Shown: positions 42,987 through 52,185 of the stretch, piece by piece
Position numbering within the stretch: position 1 is the first letter of the stretch
How the letters are laid out: each line of letters starts with the position of its first letter
Origin: Delta-02 sp964513565
GTDB lineage: Bacteria > Desulfobacterota > Syntrophorhabdia > Syntrophorhabdales > Syntrophorhabdaceae
Length of the DNA stretch: 64,000 bases
Reading direction: 5' to 3'
NCBI GenBank assembly: GCA_964513565.1
Contig: CAZENE010000006.1
Span: 1-64,000 of the forward strand
Notes under the pieces: generated by a model
Seen by the model: only the letters and a program-made list of their open reading frames with translations
The model's database searches: none
Told to the model about the DNA's origin: nothing
Position numbers and translations under genes: made by a program

Positions 42987-43204
42987 TGAAGGAAAGAGTG
43001 CAGCGGGTTATCGATAAGATACGGCCTCTTTTGCAGAGGGACGGCGGCGACATACAGCTTGTTGATGTTGTCGATGGCATTGTTAAGGTCAAGCTCCAGG
43101 GGGCATGCGGAACCTGTCCCATGAGTACGATGACATTAAAAATGGGTGTTGAAAAACAGTTAAAACAGGAGATCCCGGAGATCAAAGAAGTTGTTTCCGT
43201 ATAG
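42986..43204 (+). CDS. NifU-like C-terminal domain protein (Fe-S scaffold)
   Basis: A 72-residue protein that is the NifU C-terminal (Nfu) domain alone. The cluster-binding C-x2-C is C41/C44 in 'GACGTCPMSTMT', preceded by 'RDGGDIQLVDV'. Nfu proteins carry [4Fe-4S] clusters to target enzymes, which this anaerobe-type genome would need (for IorA and radical SAM proteins nearby). Coupled to the Hsp20 gene by a one-base overlap. Confidence 0.93.
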   Translation: MKERVQRVIDKIRPLLQRDGGDIQLVDVVDGIVKVKLQGACGTCPMSTMTLKMGVEKQLKQEIPEIKEVVSV

Positions 43205-43251
43205 TGAGGGTTCGGCGATAAGGGCACCGCTTTTATCGATACGGCTGGAAA

Positions 43252-44625
43252 ATGTCTCCTGAAAAGCGCCTGTTCATTATAGATGACGAAAAGTCCCTCT
43301 TGGCCGTTCTGCAGGAATTCTTGCAGCAATTCGGGTTGACGGTGTTCGCTTATGACCGCATGCCGGACCTCGTTAAGGAGATCGGGGAAAAAAGGCCTCA
43401 TGCCGTCCTCCTCGATATCGTACTGCCGGGCATCTCCGGGATAGAGATACTCAAGGCGATAAAAAAGATAAACCGGCGTATTCCCGTAATAATGATGACA
43501 GGATATGCCGAAGAGAACGAAAGGCTGGAATCTTTAGCCAACGGAGCGTATGCGCTCCTCTCGAAGCCATTCAAGAGTTTTGAGGAGTTGTTTCATATTG
43601 TCAACAACAGTATGGACCATTACATGGAGATCCTGCGCACCGAGGAATTGACGGGGCAGGTCGAAGAAAGATACAGGCGCGAAAAGATTAACGTGGTCGA
43701 GCTTGAATTTCTGAAAGATCTGCAGCGAATGATCGGTGAAACGGGAGATCCCGTTTTTGTTTTGCGAAACGCAAACACCCTGCTTCGGGGTTTTCTCGAC
43801 TTCGAGCATTTCGGCGCCATGCTCATGGGCAACCAGGAAGCAGACGTTTATATTCTGCCAGAAGGAGAACTTGATCCCCGGTTGCACCGTGCCATGGTCT
43901 CGGCGCTTGCTGGGGGCAGGATCAACACGGACGAGGCATCGGGGGCTTCTGTTGATTCAGCGGTTTGTGAACTGAGAACGAACAACCGTCTGTTCGGGTA
44001 TGCCGCTCTGTACCGGAAGAAGCCGTTCGATAGTGAAGAGATATCTATCTTCTCACGGTTCTGTTCCCATATCACCCTGACCCTGGAAAAGATAAGCCTC
44101 TTTGAAGAGATCAGGAACCTTTCCCGCCACGACGGACTGACCGGGGCCTTCAATCATGCCTCTATCCTGACAGAGCTGGCGGCCGAGATCCAGCGTTCAC
44201 TCCGGTATGAGGGGCCTTTCTCAGTAATATTATTCGATATCGACGATTTTAAGATGGTTAACGACCGTTACGGGCATCTGGTCGGGGACCATGTATTGAA
44301 AGAAATAACGCGTATAACGAAAGACAATTTAAGGGCGATCGATAAGGTCGGCAGGTATGGAGGGGAGGAATTTCTCGTCATTCTTCCCGAAACCGACCAG
44401 CAGAAGGCCTCAGTGGTTGGAGAGCGCTTGAGGATGGCGGTCGAAAATACCACCTTCGATCCCGACGACCATAAGATTCATGTGACCGTCAGCGGTGGTA
44501 TTGCGACGTACCTCAATGGGCGGGAGGAGAAGGACCTTATAAAAGAGGCTGACGACAATCTCTACCACGCAAAAAAAGAAGGGAAGAACAGGATACATTA
44601 TGACGAACTTAGAGAAAACGGTTGA
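43252..44625 (+). CDS. Response regulator with GAF-like and GGDEF domains (diguanylate cyclase)
   Basis: A 457-residue protein: receiver domain (about 1-125, phospho-acceptor D55 in 'LLDIVLPG'), a short coiled coil, a GAF-like middle (about 150-285) and a GGDEF domain (about 290-455). The active motif is G370-GEEF374, with 'ILFDIDDFKMVNDRYGHLVGD' before it. It should make cyclic di-GMP under control of an unseen kinase. The receiver is at the N-terminus as in PleD/WspR types. The RxxD inhibitory site five residues before GGEEF is not evident. It overlaps the next gene by 26 bases. Confidence 0.9.
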   Translation: MSPEKRLFIIDDEKSLLAVLQEFLQQFGLTVFAYDRMPDLVKEIGEKRPHAVLLDIVLPGISGIEILKAIKKINRRIPVIMMTGYAEENERLESLANGAYALLSKPFKSFEELFHIVNNSMDHYMEILRTEELTGQVEERYRREKINVVELEFLKDLQRMIGETGDPVFVLRNANTLLRGFLDFEHFGAMLMGNQEADVYILPEGELDPRLHRAMVSALAGGRINTDEASGASVDSAVCELRTNNRLFGYAALYRKKPFDSEEISIFSRFCSHITLTLEKISLFEEIRNLSRHDGLTGAFNHASILTELAAEIQRSLRYEGPFSVILFDIDDFKMVNDRYGHLVGDHVLKEITRITKDNLRAIDKVGRYGGEEFLVILPETDQQKASVVGERLRMAVENTTFDPDDHKIHVTVSGGIATYLNGREEKDLIKEADDNLYHAKKEGKNRIHYDELRENG

Positions 44626-45913
44626 ACTGCTGCGCGATTTTTTACGGATCGACACGACCAACCCGCCGGGTAATGAAGAGAAGGCTGCCGTGTTCCTTCA
44701 GGATGTTCTCCAGGGGGAAGGGCTTTCTTCAGAAATATACCAGGCCATGCCTGGCCGAGCCAACATACTGTCCCGGATAAAGGGACGCCTGGATGGTAAA
44801 CCGGTTATTCTGCTGGGCCATATCGATGTTGTGCCGGCAAGGCATGAGGAATGGACATACGGTCCATTTATGGCCGAGGTGAAGGATGGCTACATATACG
44901 GGCGGGGCGCGATCGATATGAAATCGCAGGTTATATGCCAGCTTGCCGCGTTTATCGATTATGCCCGGCAGGGGGTGGCCCCGAAGAGGGACATCATTTT
45001 TTTGGCAACATGCGACGAAGAAGTCGGTGGGAACCATGGGGTCGAGTTCATGCTTGACGCAGTCCCGGAGCTCAAAAATGCCTCGTTTGTCCTGAGTGAG
45101 GGAGGCAATATATTTGAAGAAAACGGTTCGGTTCACGCCCAGGTCTCCGTTACTGAAAAGAAACTGAGCCAGTTCATCGTCAAAGCGACCGGAAGGGGCG
45201 GTCACGGGTCGATGCCGCATGATGATAACGCTAATGAAAAGATCGTTGCGGCTGCCCGGCGTATCCTCGGGTACAAATGGCCGCTTAAGCCCACCCCTGT
45301 GACGGAGGCATATCTCGACAATGTTCTTGAAGGTCAATATGCCGAAAATGTGAAATTCCCTGGATTGAAGAATGCGGTGCGGTCCCGGGAATGGAAAAAG
45401 TATCTCGAAGGCAACGAGATCTATAATTCAATTCTTCGCAATACTGTAACATTGACAATTTTAAAAGGCGGCGAAAAGATAAATGTTATCCCGTCTGAAT
45501 CTTGCGCTTATTTCGATTCGAGGCTTTTACCGTCCCAGCCGCATGACAAATTTTTTGCAAAGATCAAAAAGCTGGCGGGCGATGATGTTGCGATCGAGCG
45601 AATCGGCGAAAAGATCCCTGCCCCCGGGGATTCCCGATATAATACCGTGTATTTTCAAGGTATTAAAGAAGCTATACAATCCGTGAAAGGTAATATCCCG
45701 GTGCTCCCTTTTGTAACGACGGGGGCAACGGATATGCGGTACTTCAGGGACCTCGGCATACCGTCGTATGGTTTCTTCCCGGTCACCTTGACCAAGGGGG
45801 AACATATGAGGATGCACAGCAAGGATGAGAGGATATCGCTCGCCAATATTAGCGAAGCGCTTGAAGGCTGCCGGGCAGTTATAAAATTCCTCGCGTCCAA
45901 CAGAATTCCGTAA
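44600..45913 (+). CDS. M20-family metallopeptidase (ArgE/DapE/CPG2-like)
   Basis: A 437-residue zinc peptidase/deacylase. Metal ligands lie in 'LLGHIDVVPA' (His, Asp), 'GRGAIDMK' (bridging Asp) and 'ATCDEEVGG' (catalytic Glu pair); a lid domain with 'GRGGHGSMPH' is inserted, and 'MRMHSKDERIS' supplies the last His. Family members remove acyl or aminoacyl groups from amides (acetylornithine, succinyl-diaminopimelate, dipeptides). The substrate cannot be told; the closest layout is carboxypeptidase/ArgE-like. Start within the previous gene after AGGATACATT. Confidence 0.9.
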   Translation: MTNLEKTVELLRDFLRIDTTNPPGNEEKAAVFLQDVLQGEGLSSEIYQAMPGRANILSRIKGRLDGKPVILLGHIDVVPARHEEWTYGPFMAEVKDGYIYGRGAIDMKSQVICQLAAFIDYARQGVAPKRDIIFLATCDEEVGGNHGVEFMLDAVPELKNASFVLSEGGNIFEENGSVHAQVSVTEKKLSQFIVKATGRGGHGSMPHDDNANEKIVAAARRILGYKWPLKPTPVTEAYLDNVLEGQYAENVKFPGLKNAVRSREWKKYLEGNEIYNSILRNTVTLTILKGGEKINVIPSESCAYFDSRLLPSQPHDKFFAKIKKLAGDDVAIERIGEKIPAPGDSRYNTVYFQGIKEAIQSVKGNIPVLPFVTTGATDMRYFRDLGIPSYGFFPVTLTKGEHMRMHSKDERISLANISEALEGCRAVIKFLASNRIP

Positions 45914-46063
45914 CGATATTTCTTGACAAAGAAATGTTAATCTGTTGAAAATAATACGTGAATTCATTAACAAGCATAAAAAAATAATAGAACAATTCAG
46001 TCTTGAAGGAGGTGAAGCAATTAATCACTCAAAATCCAGGCGATACGCCATTATGGGGGTAGT

Positions 46064-47878
46064 ATGAAAGAAATAATGCAAGGAAATGCAGCAATTGCAA
46101 GAGGTGCCTGGGAAGCTGGAGTTAAAGTCGCAGCCGCATATCCCGGAACACCGAGTAGTGAAATTCTTAAAGACGTCGCCGACAATTACCCGGAGATCTA
46201 TGCTGAATGGTCACCCAATGAAATGGTGGCATTGCAGGTAGCTGCCGGTGCAGCGCTGGCGGGAGCAAGGGCAATGGCATCGATGAAGCATGTTGGCATG
46301 AACGTCGCGGCCGACGCATTCATGACCCTGGCTTACACAGGCATCAAGGGCGGCCTCATGATCGTTGTCGCAGACGACCCGAACGTCCACAGCTCACAAA
46401 ACGAGCAGGACAGCCGTAACTGGGCCCGCTTCGGCAAAGTCCCGATGCTGGAACCCGGAGACGCACAGGAATGCTATGAATTCACAAAAGCAGCGTTCGA
46501 TATCAGCGAAAAGTTCGACACCCCGGTGTTCTTAAGAACGGTCACCAGGATCGCTCACGCTGACTCACTCGTCAGCATGGGTAAGAGGGTCGAATCAAAG
46601 ATGGCCTTGGGCCTCGACCCGAAAGAAGCTCCCAAGTACGTCATGGTTCCCGCCCACGTACGGCCGAGAAGAAAGGCCGTCGAAGAACGCATGAAAAAAC
46701 TGGAAGCCTTCGCTGACAAGACGAAGCTCAACAAAATGGAGATCAACAGCAAGAGCTACGGCATCATCGCAAGCGGATCCGCTTACATGTATGCAAAGGA
46801 AGTATTCCCGGAATACTCCTTTCTGAAACTCGGCATGGTCTGGCCGCTTCCGAAGAAGATGATCGACACTTTCTTCAAAGAAGTGAAGAAGGTTTATATT
46901 ATCGAAGAACTCGACCCGTTCTTCGAAACCGAGATCAGGGCAATGGGTTACAAGGTTTTCCATGGCAAGGACATCATTCCCAACATGTACGAACTTTCAC
47001 CCGAGATCATCGAAGCCGCGGTAAAAGGCAAAGCATACAAGGCGCCGAAGATCAGAGTGAAACCGGAAGACCTTCCGAGAAGGCCGCCGAACCTTTGTGC
47101 GGGATGTTCCCACAGGCCGCTTTTCTATGCGCTTAAGAAAGCGGGCGCATTTGTCTTCGGCGATATCGGCTGCTACACCCTGGCAGTGGCGCCCCCGATC
47201 TCCGCTCTCCACACGACAATTTGTATGGGCGCGGGCGGTGGTATGGCCCATGGTGCCAGCAAGGCAATGGGTAAGGAAGCCCTGGGCAAAACGGTTGCCG
47301 TCCTTGGCGACTCGACATTCCTCCATTCAGGCATTCTCCCGCTCATGAATGCCGCATACAATAAAGGCAATACGACAACCATCGTCCTCGACAACAGGAT
47401 CACCGGTATGACCGGCCATCAGGAGCATGCAGGGACAGGCTTCACCGTCCGCGGCGAAGTGGCAAACCAGGTCGACTATCGCGAGATAGGCAAAGCAATC
47501 GGTGTTAAGGAGAGCAACATCCGCTACGTCGATCCCTACAACATCAAGGAGACGATGGAGATCGTCAAGGAAGAGATGGTCAAGGATGAGGCATCGCTGA
47601 TTCTTTGCAAGGATGCTCCATGCATGCTTCTTCGCAGGGCGAAACCTCTCGAAAGATTTAAAAATCCGCTGTATGTCATCAATATGGACAAATGCCGCGG
47701 ATGCAAGATGTGTCTCGAGATCAACTGCCCCGCAATCAGCTGGAAAGAAGGCGCAGGTCAGACGGCGGACGGACAGAAGAGAAAAGGTACCGTCTATATC
47801 AATCCCGATCAGTGCGTTGGCTGCGAAGTTTGTGTACAGGTATGTAAATTCGACGCCATAGAACCGGCAAAGAAGTGA
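46064..47878 (+). CDS. iorA: Indolepyruvate:ferredoxin oxidoreductase, alpha subunit
   Basis: A 604-residue thiamine diphosphate enzyme that oxidatively decarboxylates aryl pyruvates to aryl-acetyl-CoA with ferredoxin. N-terminal pyrimidine-binding part 'VKVAAAYPGTPSSEILKDVA', pyrophosphate-binding 'GCSHRPLFYALKK' and 'VLGDSTFLHSG', and two C-terminal [4Fe-4S] motifs, 'CRGCKMCLEINCP' and 'CVGCEVCVQVCK'. Typical of archaea and strict anaerobes that ferment amino acids. Start at ATG with GGGGG. Codon use here is rich in C-ending codons compared with neighbours, suggesting high expression. It pairs with iorB 10 bases downstream. Confidence 0.95.
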   Translation: MKEIMQGNAAIARGAWEAGVKVAAAYPGTPSSEILKDVADNYPEIYAEWSPNEMVALQVAAGAALAGARAMASMKHVGMNVAADAFMTLAYTGIKGGLMIVVADDPNVHSSQNEQDSRNWARFGKVPMLEPGDAQECYEFTKAAFDISEKFDTPVFLRTVTRIAHADSLVSMGKRVESKMALGLDPKEAPKYVMVPAHVRPRRKAVEERMKKLEAFADKTKLNKMEINSKSYGIIASGSAYMYAKEVFPEYSFLKLGMVWPLPKKMIDTFFKEVKKVYIIEELDPFFETEIRAMGYKVFHGKDIIPNMYELSPEIIEAAVKGKAYKAPKIRVKPEDLPRRPPNLCAGCSHRPLFYALKKAGAFVFGDIGCYTLAVAPPISALHTTICMGAGGGMAHGASKAMGKEALGKTVAVLGDSTFLHSGILPLMNAAYNKGNTTTIVLDNRITGMTGHQEHAGTGFTVRGEVANQVDYREIGKAIGVKESNIRYVDPYNIKETMEIVKEEMVKDEASLILCKDAPCMLLRRAKPLERFKNPLYVINMDKCRGCKMCLEINCPAISWKEGAGQTADGQKRKGTVYINPDQCVGCEVCVQVCKFDAIEPAKK

Positions 47879-47888
47879 GGAGGCAGAT

Positions 47889-48482
47889 ATGAAAAAAGAC
47901 GAAAAAACCACAAACATATTTCTTTCCGGTGTAGGCGGGCAGGGTGCCATCCTTGCAAGCAACATTCTCGGCGAGGTTTTCATAAGGGCCGGATATGATG
48001 TCAAGAAAGCGGAAGTCCACGGTATGGCCCAGAGGGGCGGGGATGTCACTACGCATTTCCGGTATGGGAAAAAGGTCTATTCACCGATCATCAAATACGG
48101 TGATGTCGACTACCTCCTTTCCTTTGAGCTTCTCGAAGCTCTCCGCTATATCAACTGGGTAAAGCCCGACGGCAAGATCGTCATTAATACCCAGTCAATA
48201 CTTCCGCCCGCAGTCAGTCTTGGCCAGATGGAGTACCCGCAGGGAGTGGCCGATACATTCAAGAAGCATTTCAAGGACAATGTCCATGTTGTGGATGGAC
48301 TCGGGATAGCAAAAGAGCTTGGCAACCTCCAGGCGCAGAACGTCGTCCTCGTTGGCGCATTCTCGAATTTCTTCCCAAAAATTAAAGAAAGCTTTTTCAT
48401 CGACGCTATTAAGAAATTACTCGCACCAAAGCTTCACGATCTCAATGTCAAAGCATTTGAGGCAGGCAGAAAGGTACTTTAG
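47889..48482 (+). CDS. iorB: Indolepyruvate:ferredoxin oxidoreductase, beta subunit
   Basis: A 197-residue subunit of the 2-oxoacid:acceptor oxidoreductase gamma family, 'LSGVGGQGAILASNILGEVF' at the N-terminus and 'VHGMAQRGGDVTTHFRYG' after it. It completes the IorAB heterodimer. A GAGGAGGC site precedes the ATG. The stop is followed 27 bases later by a perfect stem-loop terminator. Confidence 0.95.
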   Translation: MKKDEKTTNIFLSGVGGQGAILASNILGEVFIRAGYDVKKAEVHGMAQRGGDVTTHFRYGKKVYSPIIKYGDVDYLLSFELLEALRYINWVKPDGKIVINTQSILPPAVSLGQMEYPQGVADTFKKHFKDNVHVVDGLGIAKELGNLQAQNVVLVGAFSNFFPKIKESFFIDAIKKLLAPKLHDLNVKAFEAGRKVL

Positions 48483-48486
48483 AAAC

Positions 48487-51081
48487 ATGAAATTAAGTCT
48501 GAAGAAGGACGAAAGGCCCCGTATGGGGCCTTTCGTTTATGTAGGGTTTTTAGTTTTTTCTCTGTTTTTTCTGACAAGTTGTTTATTCCCGGGAAAGGTG
48601 GCTGCAATGCAAATGAATACTCTGAAGAATGGGTTGACCTACTTTTTGGAGGAGAGAAAAAATACCGGGGTTGTCGCCATCCAGGTCTGGATGAATGTAG
48701 GAAGCAAAGACGAAGATGAGAAGATCGCCGGTATAACACATTTCATCGAGCACCTCATTTTCAAAGGGACCGATAAGATAAAGGGCAACGAGTTTGCAAA
48801 AAGGATCGAGGCAATGGGTGGAAGCGTCAATGCTTTCACCTCGTTCGACAATACCGTGTATCATATCGTTATACCCAGCTTGGTCTTCCGGGAAGGATTC
48901 GAACTGCTCGTAGAATCGGTTAAGAACCCTGCGTTCCCCGAAGAGGAGATAGCAAAGGAACGCAAGGTGGTGCTTGAAGAGATAAAGATGGGTGAAGATG
49001 ATCCCCAGCGGAAACTTTTCAAGGAGTTATTCTCACTGAGCTACCACGGCGAGGCCTACGGGACACCGGTCATCGGTTTCAAGGAGACCGTGGAAAAGAT
49101 AACACGCGACGATATCGTCAAGTATTTCCGCACCCATTATGTCCCGTCGAACCAGACAATCGTAATCACGGGTGATTTTGATACGGACGTTGCGCATGAG
49201 CTCATAGGGAAACACCTGTCGGACCAGGAGGGCACGAAAAAACAGGTTCGTAGAAAGGTTGCGGACAGTAATGCGCAGGGTGATACCGAAAAGGTCATAA
49301 ATAGAGATGTCCGTGAAAATTATATTGCCCTGGCGTATGGGATCCCGAAGCGCACGGATCCGGATGTCCCGGCGATCGATGTCCTCGGGACAATACTTGG
49401 AGACGGCGAAAGTTCCCGGCTTCAGGAGGTGCTCAAGAAACGCAGAGCCATTGTGAACGGGATATCGACATATGTCTTCACTCCACAGGAAGATGGGCTT
49501 TTTGTGGTATATGCAAATTATTCGGGAGACGACACGCAGACCATCATGCGCGGGATAGAGACCGAGATCCGGCGCATGCAGAAAGAGGATATTGCGGAGT
49601 GGGAGCTCGTCAAGGCGAAGAACATGCTCAAGGCGTATTATATCTATGACGCCGAGTCCGCTCAAGGCAGGGCACGTCAGATAGGTGATTCGACCACGAT
49701 GACCGGAGATCCCGATTTTATCGACAAATATTTGAAGGCCGTGGATAAAATAACTGCTGCTGATGTAAAGAGAGTGGCGGCAAAATACCTCGCGGCAAGG
49801 GACCGTCGAACGGTCATTATGGGACCAAAAAAAGTATCAAACCCTTATAAAAGATTTCTCAAGAACGGTTTGAAGGTTCTCGTCAACAAGAACGACTCCT
49901 CCCCGACATTCTCGGTAAGGATCGGTTTTGTTGGGGGTTTGAAGGCGGAGGAATCCGGCAAGAACGGTCAATTCAATATTTTGTCAAGGATGCTCCTTAA
50001 GGGGACGAAAAACAAAACGTCTTCAGACATAGCAAAACAGATCGATATGCTTGCCGGGACAATGCTGCCCTATAATGGCAGAAATGTTTTTGGGCTTTCG
50101 GGAAAATTCCTGAGCAAGGACCTTAAGACCGTTATCGCCCTTATCAAGGAATTGCTGCTCGACTCTTCTTTTTCCGAAGAAGAGCTGGTGCGGGTCAAGA
50201 GGGAGATCCTGTCGGAGATACGGCAGAGGGATGACGATCCGATATCGTACACCTTTGTACGCTTCAACGAGGCCATGTTCGCCAATCATCCCTACAGTTT
50301 CGATCCTATCGGTACCGAAGAGGATGTGGAGAAATTGTCCCTCGACGATATTGCGGGTCTTTACCGGCAATATGTAACACCGAGCGGGGCTGTCTTTGCA
50401 TTCTCAGGCGATGTTGATGAAAAGGAGATCTTTGAATTGATGGAAGATCTTTTCGAGGCATGGAAAGGCAAGAAGACCGACCTTAAACGAATTTATATGA
50501 AACCGTCCCGGCAGCAGATCAATGTTAACAAGGATATCGAACAGGTCCATATCGTGTTCGGATTCCCGGGCCCGGGACTTATCGATAAAGACCGGTACGC
50601 CGCCGAGGTCCTCGATGCCGCTTTGAGCGGTATGGGCGGCAGGATCCACAAAGCACTGAGGGAAGAGAACCCGTATGCGTACGCGGTGACCTTCTTCAAT
50701 CAGATGGCGTATGAGACCGGTGCTATGGGTATCTATATAGGTACGAGCCCGGCTTTTGTGAAGGATGTCGAGCGCATTGCCCGGCGGGAGATAAAAAAAA
50801 TAATCGACGAAGGTTTTTCTGAACAGGAGATAGAGGACGGGAAGAGCTATATCATCGGGAACCACTATATCACGATGCAATCGAATGTTGCAAAGGCTTC
50901 CTCGATGTGCTACGACTGCGTGTACGGGCTTGATCCGAACCTCTTCAAGACATTTCCAAATTTTGTGAAGAAAGTGACCAAGAAGGAGGTAGATCGTGTC
51001 GCGCGAAAATACATCAAGCTGGATTGGATGGTAGAGGTCCGCGTGGGAAGGTTGGCTCCGGACGACATAAGCAGGAAATAG
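48487..51081 (+). CDS. M16-family zinc protease (pitrilysin/processing peptidase type), two domains, exported
   Basis: An 864-residue M16 protein. After the start come 'FVYVGFLVFSLFFLTSCLF', an export signal with a lipobox-like L-T-S-C, so it is probably periplasmic or a lipoprotein. The zinc motif H-x2-E-H is H85-F-I-E88-H89 in the first half ('THFIEHLIFKG'), with the downstream Glu in 'KERKVVLEEIKMGEDDP'. The second half has the same fold but 'QFNILSRMLLKG' in place of H-x2-E-H and should be inactive, as usual in fused M16 pairs. Start could also be the ATG at 48523; the first 17 codons hold a terminator-like hairpin. Confidence 0.9.
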   Translation: MKLSLKKDERPRMGPFVYVGFLVFSLFFLTSCLFPGKVAAMQMNTLKNGLTYFLEERKNTGVVAIQVWMNVGSKDEDEKIAGITHFIEHLIFKGTDKIKGNEFAKRIEAMGGSVNAFTSFDNTVYHIVIPSLVFREGFELLVESVKNPAFPEEEIAKERKVVLEEIKMGEDDPQRKLFKELFSLSYHGEAYGTPVIGFKETVEKITRDDIVKYFRTHYVPSNQTIVITGDFDTDVAHELIGKHLSDQEGTKKQVRRKVADSNAQGDTEKVINRDVRENYIALAYGIPKRTDPDVPAIDVLGTILGDGESSRLQEVLKKRRAIVNGISTYVFTPQEDGLFVVYANYSGDDTQTIMRGIETEIRRMQKEDIAEWELVKAKNMLKAYYIYDAESAQGRARQIGDSTTMTGDPDFIDKYLKAVDKITAADVKRVAAKYLAARDRRTVIMGPKKVSNPYKRFLKNGLKVLVNKNDSSPTFSVRIGFVGGLKAEESGKNGQFNILSRMLLKGTKNKTSSDIAKQIDMLAGTMLPYNGRNVFGLSGKFLSKDLKTVIALIKELLLDSSFSEEELVRVKREILSEIRQRDDDPISYTFVRFNEAMFANHPYSFDPIGTEEDVEKLSLDDIAGLYRQYVTPSGAVFAFSGDVDEKEIFELMEDLFEAWKGKKTDLKRIYMKPSRQQINVNKDIEQVHIVFGFPGPGLIDKDRYAAEVLDAALSGMGGRIHKALREENPYAYAVTFFNQMAYETGAMGIYIGTSPAFVKDVERIARREIKKIIDEGFSEQEIEDGKSYIIGNHYITMQSNVAKASSMCYDCVYGLDPNLFKTFPNFVKKVTKKEVDRVARKYIKLDWMVEVRVGRLAPDDISRK
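48510..48540 (+). terminator. Perfect stem-loop terminator after iorAB, overlapping the M16 start region
   Basis: CGAAAGGCCCC (48510-48520), GTAT loop, GGGGCCTTTCG (48525-48535), then TTTAT. An 11-bp perfect GC-rich stem with a weak T tract. It lies within the first codons of the M16 gene, so it either ends the iorAB message and the protease is driven by its own later start, or acts as an attenuator. Confidence 0.65.
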
Positions 51082-51106
51082 TTTTTACAGTAATTGTAAG
51101 CGCCTG

Positions 51107-51147
51107 ATATCCCCGGTCAATATTGTGATGGCCGGGGATATTTTTTT
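51107..51147 (+). terminator. Rho-independent terminator after the M16 gene
   Basis: ATATCCCCGGTC (51107-51118) pairs with GGCCGGGGATAT (51130-51141), one wobble, followed by seven T residues. Clean intrinsic terminator between the M16 gene and the lactate dehydrogenase gene. Confidence 0.88.
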
Positions 51148-51210
51148 CTACGTGACCTATATTTGAAGAGCCAGGCGAGTTATTCAAGTTTTTTGCGTTG
51201 GGAGGACGAT

Positions 51211-52164
51211 ATGGGGTCAGGTTTGAGAAGAAAGGTGGTTATCGTTGGGGCGGGGGCGGTCGGGTCGACATTCGCTTTTGCACTTGCACAAAGCGGCCTC
51301 GCGGACGACATAGTTATCATCGACACGAATGAGAAGCTAGCACGGGGTCAGGTCCTGGACCTCGTTCACGGCCAATCATTTTTTCCTACAGTTACCATCA
51401 GGCAGGGTGAGGCTTCCGATTACACGGATGCCGATATCATCGTGATCACTGCGGGGCGAGCCCAGCGCCCGGGTGAATCGCGGCTTCAGCTTGTCAAGGG
51501 TAACGCGGCCATTATACAGAGTATCGTCAAGGACATCGTAGGGCAGGGGTCCGCCGCGATAATGCTTGTGGTCACGAACCCGGTCGATATAATGACCTAC
51601 GTTGCACTGAAGGCGAGCGGTTGGGGCAAGGGACGTGTTATCGGCTCCGGGACGGTCCTCGACACCGCGCGATTACGCTATACCCTGAGCAGGTTTTGCA
51701 ATATCGATGTGCATAACGTGCACGGTTATGTCCTTGGTGAGCACGGCGACAGCGAATTTGTCGCCTGGTCCATGACAAACTGTGCGGGTATACAGATGGA
51801 CACATACTGTCCGATATGCGGCAAGTGTACTGATTGGGGGGCCGAGCGTGCCAGGATCGAGGATGAGGTCCGCAGGTCGGCATATCATATCATCGATTAC
51901 AAGGGAGCTACGAATTTTGCCGTAAGCCTGGTAATGGTGACAATAAGCGAAGCGGTCCTGCGCGGGCAAAAGAGTGTCTTGTCTGTATCGACAATGCTGG
52001 AAGGGGAGTTCGGTCTCGATGATGTATGTCTGAGCATGCCGTCAATCGTTTCCTCCGGCGGGGTCGAGCGGATCATACAAAGCCCTCTCAGGCATGATGA
52101 GTTCGATGCGCTTTCACGATCCGCCCTTGCTCTTAAGAGTGTCATCGGCGATGTCGCCGGGTGA
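51211..52164 (+). CDS. ldh: L-lactate dehydrogenase
   Basis: A 317-residue L-LDH. The NAD-binding start is 'VVIVGAGAVGSTFAFALAQ'; the substrate loop 'AQRPGESRLQLV' has Gln at the position (residue 102 in the classic scheme) that marks lactate rather than malate enzymes, plus Arg109; the catalytic His is in 'VLGEHGDSEF'. A tail region 'CPICGKCTDWG' with C-x2-C-x2-C is unusual. ATG at 51211 follows GGGAGGACGAT; an upstream alternative at 51163 lacks such a site. L-lactate complements the D-specific enzyme at 28271. Confidence 0.92.
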   Translation: MGSGLRRKVVIVGAGAVGSTFAFALAQSGLADDIVIIDTNEKLARGQVLDLVHGQSFFPTVTIRQGEASDYTDADIIVITAGRAQRPGESRLQLVKGNAAIIQSIVKDIVGQGSAAIMLVVTNPVDIMTYVALKASGWGKGRVIGSGTVLDTARLRYTLSRFCNIDVHNVHGYVLGEHGDSEFVAWSMTNCAGIQMDTYCPICGKCTDWGAERARIEDEVRRSAYHIIDYKGATNFAVSLVMVTISEAVLRGQKSVLSVSTMLEGEFGLDDVCLSMPSIVSSGGVERIIQSPLRHDEFDALSRSALALKSVIGDVAG

Positions 52165-52185
52165 TCCGGGGGAGTGTCGGGCCCC

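Noticed and set aside
45923..45957. TTGACA and TAATAC before iorA as a promoter
   Set aside because: Spacing of 23 bases is too long for sigma-70; a -10 at 17 bases is poor (TGAAAA).
46008..46063. Possible GTG leader peptide (16 codons, one Trp) before iorA
   Set aside because: The GGAGG lies directly on the GTG with no spacing, and no attenuator hairpins follow.
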